Below, piece after piece: positions 7,434 through 16,481 of a stretch of 64,000 nt of DNA. The stretch is from the NCBI RefSeq assembly GCF_017255415.1, contig NZ_JAFJZZ010000001.1, positions 1,054,001 to 1,118,000 of the forward strand, written 5' to 3'. The DNA comes from Clostridium aminobutyricum. GTDB lineage: Bacteria; Bacillota; Clostridia; Peptostreptococcales; Anaerovoracaceae. The number at the start of each line of letters is the position of its first letter. Position 1 is the stretch's first letter. A program made the position numbers and the translations under genes. The notes under the pieces are model-generated. The model was not told the origin of the DNA. It did not search any database and worked only from the letters and a program-made list of their open reading frames with translations.

Positions 7434-8900
7434 ATGACAGGCTTAAATGAATTAAATTCTTTTGTTGACATAGACTGGCAGCCCGATAAAACCGCAGCAA
7501 CGCCTATATACAAGCAAATCATCGAGTATATAAGCAGTAAGGTATCCTCAGGGGATTGGGTTGTCGGTAAAAAATTGCCTTCTCAGAGAAAACTGGCTGA
7601 GATCTTCAAGGTAAACCGCAGTACTATCGTTGCGGCTATGGATGAATTAATTTCTTATGGCATGCTTGAAAGCGAATTTGGAGGGGGTACAAAAGTCGCA
7701 AGTAATACTTGGTCGATATTGATGGCTGCCCCTCCTGATTGGAATAAATATATTCATTCCGGCTCCTTCAAATCAAACCTGCCTACCATTCAGACCATTA
7801 ATAAGTTGGAATTCGAATCCAGCTATATCCGTATCGGGACAGGAGAACTTTCTCCGGAGTTATTCCCGCATCAACTGATGAATAAAGTTTTTCGGAAGCT
7901 TCCTTCTAAAATTCCGTCATTAAATTATCTGGGTTCCCTTGGACTGCCTGAGTTGAGAAACAGTTTGTCAAAACGTTTAGCAAAACAAGGTATTGATGCC
8001 CCTCCGTCTACTATATTAATTACCTCCGGTGCTTTACAGGGACTTCAGCTCATTTCTGTGTGCATGTTAAACCCCGGTTCCACCATCTTTACGGAAGCAC
8101 CTACTTATTTAAAATCTTTACAAGTATTTCAATCAGCCGGAATGAAGCTCTCAGGAGTTCCGATGGATGGTCAGGGGATAATGTATTGGCAGATAAAAAA
8201 AGTCTTGCATGGTTCCTTGCTGTATACCATTCCTACCCATCAAAACCCGACTGGTATTGTTATGCCGGAAGAACGCCGTAAAAGCTTATTTGATTTTTGC
8301 AGGGTGAATCGGCTGCCCATGATTGAAGATAACGCGTATGGAGAGTTATGGTTTGACCAAGAGCCTCCAGCACCTATAAAAGCAATGGATAAAAACGGTA
8401 TGATATTATATTTAGGTACCATCTCTAAGACCTTTGCCCCCGGTCTTCGGATCGGTTGGCTCATTGGGCCCGAATCCGTAGTCGATCGGATTGGTGATGT
8501 AAAAATGCAAGTGGATTATGGAGCCAGTTCTGTTTCTCAATGGGCACTGACGGAATTTTTTGAAAGCGGTTATTACGATGATTATATTCTGGATTTAAAG
8601 AAGGAACTTCGATCAAGACGAGATTTAGCGATTGATGTTCTAAACAGGTATTTAAGCGATTTAGCAGATTGGAACGTTCCGAACGGAGGATTTTATATTT
8701 GGCTGCGCTTTAGAAAAGTGATTTCCATTGATCGGTTGTTTCAGAAAGCCCTGGAAAATAAGATTCTCCTAAACCCGGGCAATGTGTATGATTTCGCAAC
8801 CAGCAATTCTTTACGGCTTTCCTATGCCTATGCTTCTCCTGCTGATTTTGAAAAAGCTATAAAAATAGTAGCCGATTTAGTAACCTCGCTCATGACCTAA
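7434..8900 (+). CDS. MocR/PdxR-type transcriptional regulator (GntR HTH fused to aminotransferase)
   Basis: A 488-aa chimera. Residues about 20-85 form a GntR winged helix (PIYKQIIEYI...PSQRKLAEIFKVNRSTIV), and residues about 120-485 form a class I aminotransferase fold with the PLP lysine at K332 in TISKTFAPGLRIGW. MocR proteins bind PLP and sense amino acids or vitamin B6 compounds. It is divergent from a LysE exporter, which suggests control of amino-acid efflux. AAAGGA precedes the ATG. Aminotransferase activity in vivo is unlikely but cannot be excluded. Confidence 0.87.
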   Translation: MTGLNELNSFVDIDWQPDKTAATPIYKQIIEYISSKVSSGDWVVGKKLPSQRKLAEIFKVNRSTIVAAMDELISYGMLESEFGGGTKVASNTWSILMAAPPDWNKYIHSGSFKSNLPTIQTINKLEFESSYIRIGTGELSPELFPHQLMNKVFRKLPSKIPSLNYLGSLGLPELRNSLSKRLAKQGIDAPPSTILITSGALQGLQLISVCMLNPGSTIFTEAPTYLKSLQVFQSAGMKLSGVPMDGQGIMYWQIKKVLHGSLLYTIPTHQNPTGIVMPEERRKSLFDFCRVNRLPMIEDNAYGELWFDQEPPAPIKAMDKNGMILYLGTISKTFAPGLRIGWLIGPESVVDRIGDVKMQVDYGASSVSQWALTEFFESGYYDDYILDLKKELRSRRDLAIDVLNRYLSDLADWNVPNGGFYIWLRFRKVISIDRLFQKALENKILLNPGNVYDFATSNSLRLSYAYASPADFEKAIKIVADLVTSLMT

Positions 8901-8925
8901 AATAAAATTTATTTTAAACGATGGC

Positions 8926-8975
8926 AAAAGGGTTGTCCAGATAAATACACAATCTATTTCAAGACAACCCCTTTT
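8926..8975. terminator. probable bidirectional terminator between mocR and hydA
   Basis: AAAAGGGTTGTC pairs with GACAACCCCTTTT, with one bulged base and a 25-base loop. It separates the convergent regulator and hydrogenase genes. The long loop lowers confidence. Confidence 0.5.
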
Positions 8976-9022
8976 ATCAGGCTTTATTTTATTTGGTTTG
9001 CTTCACTCTGTTTAAGCATTTA

Positions 9023-10750
9023 TTATGCATCTAAGTCCCAATCCCTTAAGCTTGTATGCAGCAGTTCATGCGCCCTTTTTGAATTTGGTTTCTCTAAAAA
9101 TTCTTCATAGGTTTTTAGCACTGCCGAATTTTCATGGGAAAATCGTATATTCGATGTGCTGTCCAGACCGTAAAGAATTTTCCCTCGATCTTCAGCCAAT
9201 TCTTCCCCATCGTGAATTGGCTGACCTCCCCCTCCGGTACATCCTCCGGGACAGGCCATCACTTCTACGAAATCATAAGAAGCTTCCCCTTTTTTAATGG
9301 CTTCAATCAGCTTACGAGTATTGCCTAGCCCGCTTACAACAGCAACTTTTACAGCAATGCCCTCTATTTCAAAGACAGCCTCTTTCCAGCCTTCCATCCC
9401 TCTCACTTTCCGAAAGCTTTCGGTATTCGGATTTTTCTTGGTAAGCAGGAAATAGGCACTTCGCAAGGCAGCCTCCATCACTCCGCCTGTCGCTCCGAAT
9501 ATGACGCCGGCACCAGAGCCTTCACCGAACATTTCATCAAAGGGCTCCTCCTTCAAATCATCCGGCTGTATATGATCCGCTCGAATCATTCGATCAATTT
9601 CCCTTGTAGTAAGAACTAAATCAACATCTGCTCCATGACCGGAGGCATTGATTATTTCAACACCTCTCTCATATTTTTTGGATAGGCAAGGCATAATGGA
9701 AACAGAGAAAATCTTTTCCGCCGGTATGCCTAGTTTTTGTGCGATATACGTTTTTGACATCGCCCCGAACATCTGCTGCGGTGATTTTGCCGTCGATAAG
9801 TTGTCAACCATTTCCGGATACTGAGATTTTACAAATCGAACCCACCCTGGACAGCAGGACGTAAACATCGGCCATTTGTGCTGATCTCCATTTTGGAACC
9901 GTTCAAGAAATTCAGTGCCTTCTTCCATAATAGTCAGATCCGCAGAATAGGTCGTATCAAAGATATAATCAAACCCCATTCTTCGGAGTGCACTGACAAG
10001 CCTTCCCAAGGTGCTTTCTTCTTTAAATAAGCCGATACCTTCGCCCCATGCCGTTCGAACAGCGGGTGCAATCTGAACCATTGTAATCTTATTCGGATCC
10101 GCTAATGCTTCAAACATATCGGAAGTATCATCCCGCTCTCTCAGAGCCCCCACCGGGCAGTGAGTGATACACTGACCGCATAAAGCACAATTTGCTTCTT
10201 TGATGTTCTTATTCTCCGATACACTTACAGTCGTTCTGTAGCCGCTTCCCGATATATTCCAAACCTGAAGATTTTGAGTCTTATCACATATCTGTATGCA
10301 TCTCATACATTTAATGCATTTTGAAGCATCTCGAATAAGAGGATAGTTTTTATTCCACCGATTTTTTTCATGAACCGTTTTATACGGAACGCTTAGGATT
10401 CCTAAATCATTGGCAATTTTCTGAAGGCTGCAATTGCCGCTTCTAACACACGTTGCACACTTGCAGTCATGATCAGAAAGAATCAGTTCTACATTGGTCT
10501 TTCTGGTGGCTCTTACTTTTGGGCTGTTTGTATGTATGGTCATTCCTGCTTCAACCTTTGTATTGCAAGCTGTAACCAACCTATCTATGCCTTCAATTTC
10601 AATAGTACAGACTCTGCAGGCACCGATATCATTTAGATCCTTCAAATAACATAAATGCGGAATATGAATACCTACTTCGAGAGCTGCTTCCAATATTGTC
10701 GTTCCTGCCGGAACAGAAATTTTCTGTCCGTCTATCATTAATTTTACCAT
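9023..10750 (-). CDS. hydA: [FeFe] hydrogenase catalytic subunit (group A)
   Basis: A 575-aa protein. Order of domains: plant-type [2Fe-2S] (C34, C45, C48, C62 region), the His/Cys [4Fe-4S] motif around DHDCKCATC, two [4Fe-4S] clusters (CIKCMRCIQIC and CALCGQCITHC), then the H-cluster domain with all three signatures TSCCPGW, MPCLSKKYE and EVMACPGGCTGGGGQP, and the small-subunit-like C-terminal helix region. All ligands are present, so an active, soluble H2-producing or H2-consuming enzyme is expected. It overlaps the upstream GltD-fusion gene by 7 bases, which implies translational coupling. The maturases HydE, HydF and HydG are not in the window. Confidence 0.93.
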   Translation of the reverse strand: MVKLMIDGQKISVPAGTTILEAALEVGIHIPHLCYLKDLNDIGACRVCTIEIEGIDRLVTACNTKVEAGMTIHTNSPKVRATRKTNVELILSDHDCKCATCVRSGNCSLQKIANDLGILSVPYKTVHEKNRWNKNYPLIRDASKCIKCMRCIQICDKTQNLQVWNISGSGYRTTVSVSENKNIKEANCALCGQCITHCPVGALRERDDTSDMFEALADPNKITMVQIAPAVRTAWGEGIGLFKEESTLGRLVSALRRMGFDYIFDTTYSADLTIMEEGTEFLERFQNGDQHKWPMFTSCCPGWVRFVKSQYPEMVDNLSTAKSPQQMFGAMSKTYIAQKLGIPAEKIFSVSIMPCLSKKYERGVEIINASGHGADVDLVLTTREIDRMIRADHIQPDDLKEEPFDEMFGEGSGAGVIFGATGGVMEAALRSAYFLLTKKNPNTESFRKVRGMEGWKEAVFEIEGIAVKVAVVSGLGNTRKLIEAIKKGEASYDFVEVMACPGGCTGGGGQPIHDGEELAEDRGKILYGLDSTSNIRFSHENSAVLKTYEEFLEKPNSKRAHELLHTSLRDWDLDA

Positions 10751-12594
10751 TGCAATTCTCTTCCTCCCTTAAAGGAACCAAGGCCAAAGTGATCACAGCG
10801 CAGACATCTCATGGCCTCCTGCTTTGCCTCTTCCTCGGTCATCCCTTGTTCTATTTCCTCAAAGTCTGAGCCTCTTTCTCCTGCATATCGCATCTTAAGC
10901 TCTACTCTTCCGCAAGGTTTTTTATCCAGACTTCCGGCCTCCGGGATTTCGACATCACACTCTATTGCATGGTGATAGCCAAGATACGTGTCAATATTAG
11001 CAGCAGCTACTTTCCCTGCAGCAATGGCATTAATTACTGTGGACGGGCCTGTTACACAATCTCCTCCCGCAAATACACCTAAAATATTCTCGATTCCGCT
11101 GGAAGCATCTGCTTTAATATTTCCCCTGTTCACAGGGATTCCATATTTTTCAAAGCTTTTTGCATCAATTCCCTGACCGATAGCAGCAATGATAATGTGA
11201 CATGGGATGCGTTCCGGCTGGGCTTGTGCATCCGCAGGTTTTGGTCTGCCAGAAGGGTCTGCTTCGCCTGCAATCTGAGGCTTTACCCATAAAGCTTTTA
11301 CCTCTCCGGCTTCGTCACTTTCTATTCTCGCCGGTGCCTTTAGCTGCAATAATTGACAGCCTTCCGCAATGGCTCCCTCGATCTCATCGGGAAGAGCCGT
11401 CATATCGTCTCTTCTTCTTCTGTACACAATACTGACTTCGCTTGCTCCTAATCTTTTAGCCGTTCTTGCAACATCCATTGCTACATTTCCGCCGCCTATG
11501 ACAACAACCGCTTTCCCAAGAAAGTCAGGCATGGTATCATCGCCGATACTTCGAAGCATTTCTACCGCAGATAAGACACCGCGGGAATACTCTCCTTCAA
11601 TTCCAATTTCTTTATGCGTATGTGCACCAATCGAGATATACACGGCATCATGCTTTTCTCTCAGTTCCGTAATATTTTTAACATCGTTGATATCATAGCC
11701 TGTTTCCATAGCAACACCTGCTGACAGGATTGCATCAATATCAAATTGAAGACGCTCTCTCGGAAGCCTGTAACTAGGGATACCATATCGGAGCATGCCT
11801 CCCAGGTGATTTCTTTTTTCATAAACAGTTACCTTATGACCCATTATAGCTAAATAATAGGCAGCAGAAAGGCCGCTTGGTCCACCTCCGATAATTGCAA
11901 CATTTTTGCCTGTGTCATCCATTTTTTCAGGAACCGGAACAGTTCCGCAATGGTCTACTGCATACCTTTTTAAGCCTCTGATATTAACAGGAGCATCAAT
12001 CAAATTTCTTTTGCATCTTGCTTCACATGGATGCTCGCATATTAAAGCGCATACCGTTGGAAAAGGATTATCTTTTCTGATTAATTTAACTGCATCCGCA
12101 TATCTCCCCTCGTATACCAGTGCTCCATATCCCGGCACATCCACTCCTGCCGGGCATAAAGCGACACAAGGAACGGGCTGCTTTAGTTTCTGAATGCTTT
12201 CAGTACATCTATGCCTTACAATATGTTCTTCATAATCTTCTCTAAATCCGATTAAACCTCGAAGTACCATATTGGCGGCCTCTGTGCCTATCGCACAATC
12301 CGCAGAGTCCCGAATCGCTTCCGCTGTTCTCTGAATTAATGGAATCGTATCAAGTGAGACATCTTCACTTAAATCCAAAACTTCGTCAATAAGATTCAAT
12401 AATTGTCCCAAGCCTACACGGCATGGCACGCATTTACCACATGACTGTGCATGACATAGCTTTAAAAAAGATGCTGCCATATCTACAGGACATTGTCCCG
12501 GAGGACTCGCAATAATCCTTCTTTCAAGATCTTTATAAAGACCCTCTACTGCCCTTTGTGCTCTGTCACGGGTTTTAATATCTAGCCTACTCAT
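10744..12594 (-). CDS. fusion of NuoF C-terminal Fe-S domain with GltD/NfnB-like NAD(P)H flavoprotein
   Basis: Residues about 45-130 match the C-terminal [4Fe-4S] domain of NuoF (SCGKCVPCRVG), without the FMN/NADH domain. From about 135 the protein is GltD-like: cysteine-rich motifs CVALCPAG and CEHPCEARCKRN, an FAD Rossmann site (AIIGGGPSGLSAAYY), an NAD(P)H Rossmann site (VVIGGGNVAMDVAR), and IGQGIDAKSFEK before a final GGDC FAD motif. A late RCLRC pair may bind part of a cluster. It probably passes electrons between a pyridine nucleotide and HydA, with which it overlaps. The ATG at 12594 has AAGGGG 8 bases upstream and is chosen over a GTG at 12603, giving 616 aa. Confidence 0.82.
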   Translation of the reverse strand: MSRLDIKTRDRAQRAVEGLYKDLERRIIASPPGQCPVDMAASFLKLCHAQSCGKCVPCRVGLGQLLNLIDEVLDLSEDVSLDTIPLIQRTAEAIRDSADCAIGTEAANMVLRGLIGFREDYEEHIVRHRCTESIQKLKQPVPCVALCPAGVDVPGYGALVYEGRYADAVKLIRKDNPFPTVCALICEHPCEARCKRNLIDAPVNIRGLKRYAVDHCGTVPVPEKMDDTGKNVAIIGGGPSGLSAAYYLAIMGHKVTVYEKRNHLGGMLRYGIPSYRLPRERLQFDIDAILSAGVAMETGYDINDVKNITELREKHDAVYISIGAHTHKEIGIEGEYSRGVLSAVEMLRSIGDDTMPDFLGKAVVVIGGGNVAMDVARTAKRLGASEVSIVYRRRRDDMTALPDEIEGAIAEGCQLLQLKAPARIESDEAGEVKALWVKPQIAGEADPSGRPKPADAQAQPERIPCHIIIAAIGQGIDAKSFEKYGIPVNRGNIKADASSGIENILGVFAGGDCVTGPSTVINAIAAGKVAAANIDTYLGYHHAIECDVEIPEAGSLDKKPCGRVELKMRYAGERGSDFEEIEQGMTEEEAKQEAMRCLRCDHFGLGSFKGGRELQW

Positions 12595-12630
12595 CTGTTT
12601 CACCCCTTCACTTTACTGCTTGCTGATTTC

Positions 12631-12704
12631 TTATTAATCTCATTAACAATTCTACATAAAAACAATTTGTCCTCTATTTTATTCGGTGACTTTTTATATT
12701 TCAA
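12631..12704 (-). promoter_or_regulatory. predicted hyd operon promoter with Rex-like operator
   Basis: On the minus strand TTGAAA (12704-12699), 17 bases, TAAAAT (12681-12676) make a good sigma-A promoter with a start near 12669. Twenty bases further on, TTGTTAAT-GAG-ATTAATAA (12649-12631) is an almost perfect inverted repeat close to the clostridial Rex site TTGTTAA-N4-TTAACAA, but with one extra base in the spacer. A repressor bound there would block the transcript; Rex would respond to NADH/NAD+. Confidence 0.5.
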
Positions 12705-12888
12705 GCGTTATATTTTTAACTTTTAGAATATATAAGCTCTACCTCTATTTCAGGTAGACTTAATATGTTTATTTATTATTTAACTATTATTTTGCTCGTT
12801 TAATTTGCTATAGTTTTAAATTATAGGATCATTCGATAATCTTATCTCAGCACTACATCAGACCCTCCCGCTCATGAAGTACAGATAT
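12705..12888. other. AT-rich intergenic stretch between the hyd and nuo-like operons
   Basis: No gene is supported here. Two small inverted repeats are visible: CTACCT/AGGTAG at 12739-12757 and CTATA/TATAG near 12810-12828. Neither has a T run, so they are not obvious terminators. Confidence 0.4.
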
Positions 12889-12925
12889 AAAAAACCCCAC
12901 CGGCAAACGCCGATGGGGTTTTTAC
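12889..12925 (-). terminator. rho-independent terminator of the nuo-like operon
   Basis: AAAAACCCCA pairs with TGGGGTTTTT around an inner CGGC/GCCG stem; the minus strand ends in a T run. It lies about 30 bases past the stop of the 1169-aa gene, so the nuo-like operon ends here and the hyd operon is separate. Confidence 0.85.
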
Positions 12926-12954
12926 GAAAAGCATATTTTTATATTTTACCGTTA

Positions 12955-15900
12955 TTAGATTTCAACTGCCTTTGGAAGTCTTGCTGAAATGATGTTCATT
13001 AAATCATCTGTATTTTTCATCGGTGCAACAAATGCTGTATCACCAACTACTACAAACTTCGCATCAACCGGAGCTAATGTTCCGCCGAATACTTCGCCTA
13101 CTTCGGCATACTTGTATCTTGGAAGAGCATCGTCCATTTCAACTGAAATATCAAATGTATCATCATAACCGAATTCTACTTCGTATACATGAGCGATTTC
13201 AGCAGCGATTTCCCAGTTTGTTAAATCAACACCTTCGAAGATAGCAGCAGCTACCGGCAGTAATCTTCTTTCAGTGTTTGTATAGGTTCCGTCTACGCTT
13301 GCAAATCCTGTAGCAGGGATGATCACATCAGCCTTCGCAGCAGTATTTGTCATGTAGATGTCACTTACCATTAAGAATTCTAGTCCGCTTACATCAACAT
13401 CCGGATCTTCACCGAATACTAGAAGTGCTTTTACGCCTTCCATCGCTTCAGCGCCTGCTTTAATTCCAAGATCAATGATACCCTGAGAGTTATTCTTGGA
13501 TTTCACCTGAAGAATACCGTCTCTTGGTGTACCGATATGGCCGGAAAGCAATGCGATATCAGCGATTAAGGTAGCGGCTTCTGTTGTTGCAAAGTTCTGC
13601 TGGAATACGATCATAGCTTTCTTAGCCTTTGCATACAGTTCTGCAATCTGAGCTGCGTCAGCGCCAACCGTTACATCTTTTAAGCTTGCTGCAAATTCAT
13701 CAAAGCCTTCAATTTTTGAAGTCTTACCCATATCAAGCAATGCCTTTGCGATTTCCTTAAGAACAGAGGTACTATTTTCTGTATATACTACCTTAGTCGC
13801 AAACTCAAAATGCTGTTCAAATCCAACAGGGTTCACAAGAATAACTTTTGCGCCGTTCTTTGCAGCCTGTTTAATCTTAAGCTGAATTACTGGATTTAAT
13901 ACTGTGTTAAATCCTGTTACTAGAATCACATCGGTTGATAGTAATTCGTTAATGGTATTTGGAGAAGCATCCTGTCCAATAACAGAAGCGATACCGCTCT
14001 TTCGGTTATTGAAGCAAAGAGTCTTTGCTCCGATTTCTGCTGCCATCTTTTTAATCGCATAAGCTTCTTCATTCGTATATCTGTCGGAAATTGCTACTGC
14101 TACTGCATCCTTGCCATATCTTGCAGCAATAGATTGAGCCTTCTTTGCAATAAGAACTATTGCTTCATGATAATCAGTAGTTCTGAAGCCTTCGCCGTCC
14201 TTAATCATCGGCTCAACGATCTTGTCTTCAAGCATGGAGCAATCAAATCCCCACTTACCCTTACCGCAAGCAAGACCTTCATTTACGATGCCTTCTTTTG
14301 CAGGGTTCGCCTTAACAAGTAGGTCTCCATAGGTTTCAAGATCAAGAGTACAGCCAACAGAGCAGTATGAGCAAGTAGTTTCTGTGCATTCTGTATCAAG
14401 TGGAACAGCCTTTGTCATGGTTACTCTTTCCTGAATTGCACCAGTTGGACACACGCTTACGCACTGACCACAAGATACACAACCGGATTCAAGCAATGGC
14501 TTTTCAAGAGTAGGTTTTACTACTGTATCAAAACCTCTGTGAACAAGTCCCAATGCGCCAACGCCCATTACTTCGTCACAAACTCTTACGCAAAGTCCGC
14601 AAAGAATACACTTGTTTGGATCTCTAAGAATGAATGGATGATCATCTTCAAATTCAATCTTATTCTTATCTCCTGCAAACCGTGCAGGCTTTACTCCGTA
14701 TTCGTTAGCAAAATCAATCAACTTACACTCGAAATAGTCATGGCATCCGCATTCCAAACATCTGGAAGCATCAGCAATAGCCTGTTCTTCACTGTATCCG
14801 AGGACAACTTCAGTAAAGTTATCTTTTCTTTCATCGGCATGAAGATGTTCCATTTCAGGCCTGCACTGTCTTTCTCTATCTTCGAAAGTCTTCTCGTTAA
14901 TATCGTCTCTTTCTACTACGTAAGGCTTTTCATACTTTACTACTTCTCCATCAAGATAAGCATTGATAATAGCGGAAGCCTTTTTCGCATCTGCAATCGC
15001 TTCAATCGCAATAGAAATTTTATCGTTACCGCAGTCTCCGCCGGCAAATACACCAGGGATGCTTGTCATGAAGGTATCCTTATCATAAGCGATACCATTC
15101 TTTCTTGTCTTATCAACACCTTCAAATCCAGCAGTGTCTACAGCCTGACCGATCGCAAGAATAACGGTATCTACATCAAGCAGTTCAGTCTTGCCTTCCA
15201 CTGGCTTTGGCGCTCTTCTTCCGGATGAATCCGGTTCACCTAATTCCATTACCTGAAGAAGAATTTGCTTTACACGTCCGTCATCCCCTGAGATGATTTC
15301 GATTGGATTTGTTAAGTTCTTAAAGATTACGCCTTCTTCGTCTGCTTCAATGATTTCAATCTGGTCAGCAGGCATTTCATCCTTTGTACGTCTGTAGATA
15401 TTGTAAACTTTACTTGCACCAAGTCTTACGGCAGTTCTGCAAGCGTCCATAGCCGTGTTACCGCCTCCAACGATTGCCACATTGTTACCAAGCTTGATTT
15501 CTTCGTTTCGAACCACTTTTCTTAAGAAGTCGATACCGCCGATAACACCTTCCGCATCTTCGCCCTTGCATCCAACACCAGTGGAAACCCAAGCACCGAT
15601 ACCGATAAGCACCGCATCAAAATCTGCTTTGATTGTTTCGAACTGGATGTCTACGCCAATCTTTGTGTTTGGCAGAAGTTTAACACCCATTTTTTCAATT
15701 AAGAAGATTTCTTCGTCTAAAACTTCCTTAGGAAGTCTATATTCAGGAATCCCGTAGCGAAGCATACCGCCTAGCTTAGGCATAGCTTCAAAAATGGTTA
15801 CATCGTGCCCTTTCTGTCTTAAGAAATAAGCAGCTGATAATCCAAGAGGACCTCCGCCGATGATAGCTACATTCTTCCCTGTCTCCGGTTCGATATCCGG

Positions 15901-16464
15901 CATAAACGGATCTTCTCCGAACATATCTTGATCCGCAGCAAACCGCTTTAACCATTGGATGGAGATCGCACCGTCTTGTCCATCGATTAGCTTTCTTCTG
16001 CATTTTTCTTCGCATGGATGAGGACATACTCTTCCGATTGCACCAGGTAGAGGAATCTTTGATTTTATCATTTCTATAGCAGCTTCAAATTCACCATTTG
16101 CAATTAATCCTACATATCCCTGACAGTCAGTCTGAGCCGGGCATGCAAGTACGCAAGGAGGTCTGCAATCTCCTATGTGATTGGATAATAATAGTTCTAA
16201 GTTTGTCTTTCTGGATTCCAATACTCTTTCCGTATTTGTCTTAATTACCATGTTTGGAGCGATTTCAGTAGCACAAGCCTTTACAAGCTTAGGATTTCCT
16301 TCAACCTCACAAACGCAAATTCCGCAAGAACCATATATTTCAGTTCTCTCATCAAAACAAAGAGTTGGAATAAAAATATCATTTTCTTTTGCAACTTCCA
16401 AAATAGTCTGTCCAGGAACTGCATAAACTTCTTTTCCGTCAATGTTTAGTCTAAACTTTTTCAT
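12955..16464 (-). CDS. NuoG-like/GltD/molybdopterin-domain fusion oxidoreductase, probably without Mo active site
   Basis: A 1169-aa soluble electron carrier. Order: [2Fe-2S] domain (C36, C47, C50, C63 region), GltD/NfnB-like module from about 100 to 530 (CRPPCVLACPAQ, CPHPCEEKCRRK, FAD site AIIGGGPLGLSAA, second nucleotide site AIVGGGNTAMDACR), a CLECGCHDYFEC cluster motif, two [4Fe-4S] clusters (CILCGLCVRVC, CVSCGQCVSVC), and from about 698 a formate-dehydrogenase-like domain starting TCSYCSVGC. This last part is only about 470 aa, lacks the C-terminal pterin-binding barrel, and has Phe-Asn-Asn where formate dehydrogenases have their Cys/Sec (about residue 818). A role as electron-transfer scaffold, as in complex I NuoG, is likely. 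The start has a GGGGGAG ribosome binding site. Confidence 0.8.
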   Translation of the reverse strand: MKKFRLNIDGKEVYAVPGQTILEVAKENDIFIPTLCFDERTEIYGSCGICVCEVEGNPKLVKACATEIAPNMVIKTNTERVLESRKTNLELLLSNHIGDCRPPCVLACPAQTDCQGYVGLIANGEFEAAIEMIKSKIPLPGAIGRVCPHPCEEKCRRKLIDGQDGAISIQWLKRFAADQDMFGEDPFMPDIEPETGKNVAIIGGGPLGLSAAYFLRQKGHDVTIFEAMPKLGGMLRYGIPEYRLPKEVLDEEIFLIEKMGVKLLPNTKIGVDIQFETIKADFDAVLIGIGAWVSTGVGCKGEDAEGVIGGIDFLRKVVRNEEIKLGNNVAIVGGGNTAMDACRTAVRLGASKVYNIYRRTKDEMPADQIEIIEADEEGVIFKNLTNPIEIISGDDGRVKQILLQVMELGEPDSSGRRAPKPVEGKTELLDVDTVILAIGQAVDTAGFEGVDKTRKNGIAYDKDTFMTSIPGVFAGGDCGNDKISIAIEAIADAKKASAIINAYLDGEVVKYEKPYVVERDDINEKTFEDRERQCRPEMEHLHADERKDNFTEVVLGYSEEQAIADASRCLECGCHDYFECKLIDFANEYGVKPARFAGDKNKIEFEDDHPFILRDPNKCILCGLCVRVCDEVMGVGALGLVHRGFDTVVKPTLEKPLLESGCVSCGQCVSVCPTGAIQERVTMTKAVPLDTECTETTCSYCSVGCTLDLETYGDLLVKANPAKEGIVNEGLACGKGKWGFDCSMLEDKIVEPMIKDGEGFRTTDYHEAIVLIAKKAQSIAARYGKDAVAVAISDRYTNEEAYAIKKMAAEIGAKTLCFNNRKSGIASVIGQDASPNTINELLSTDVILVTGFNTVLNPVIQLKIKQAAKNGAKVILVNPVGFEQHFEFATKVVYTENSTSVLKEIAKALLDMGKTSKIEGFDEFAASLKDVTVGADAAQIAELYAKAKKAMIVFQQNFATTEAATLIADIALLSGHIGTPRDGILQVKSKNNSQGIIDLGIKAGAEAMEGVKALLVFGEDPDVDVSGLEFLMVSDIYMTNTAAKADVIIPATGFASVDGTYTNTERRLLPVAAAIFEGVDLTNWEIAAEIAHVYEVEFGYDDTFDISVEMDDALPRYKYAEVGEVFGGTLAPVDAKFVVVGDTAFVAPMKNTDDLMNIISARLPKAVEI

Positions 16465-16481
16465 ATCTTTCTCCCCCTCTC

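Noticed and set aside
14539-15228. 229-aa open frame on the plus strand inside the 1169-aa gene
   Set aside because: It is antisense to a clearly coding gene with many recognised motifs; no ribosome binding site or family resemblance.
12955-16464. Active selenocysteine or cysteine formate dehydrogenase
   Set aside because: No in-frame TGA and no Cys at the active-site position; the pterin-binding barrel is missing.
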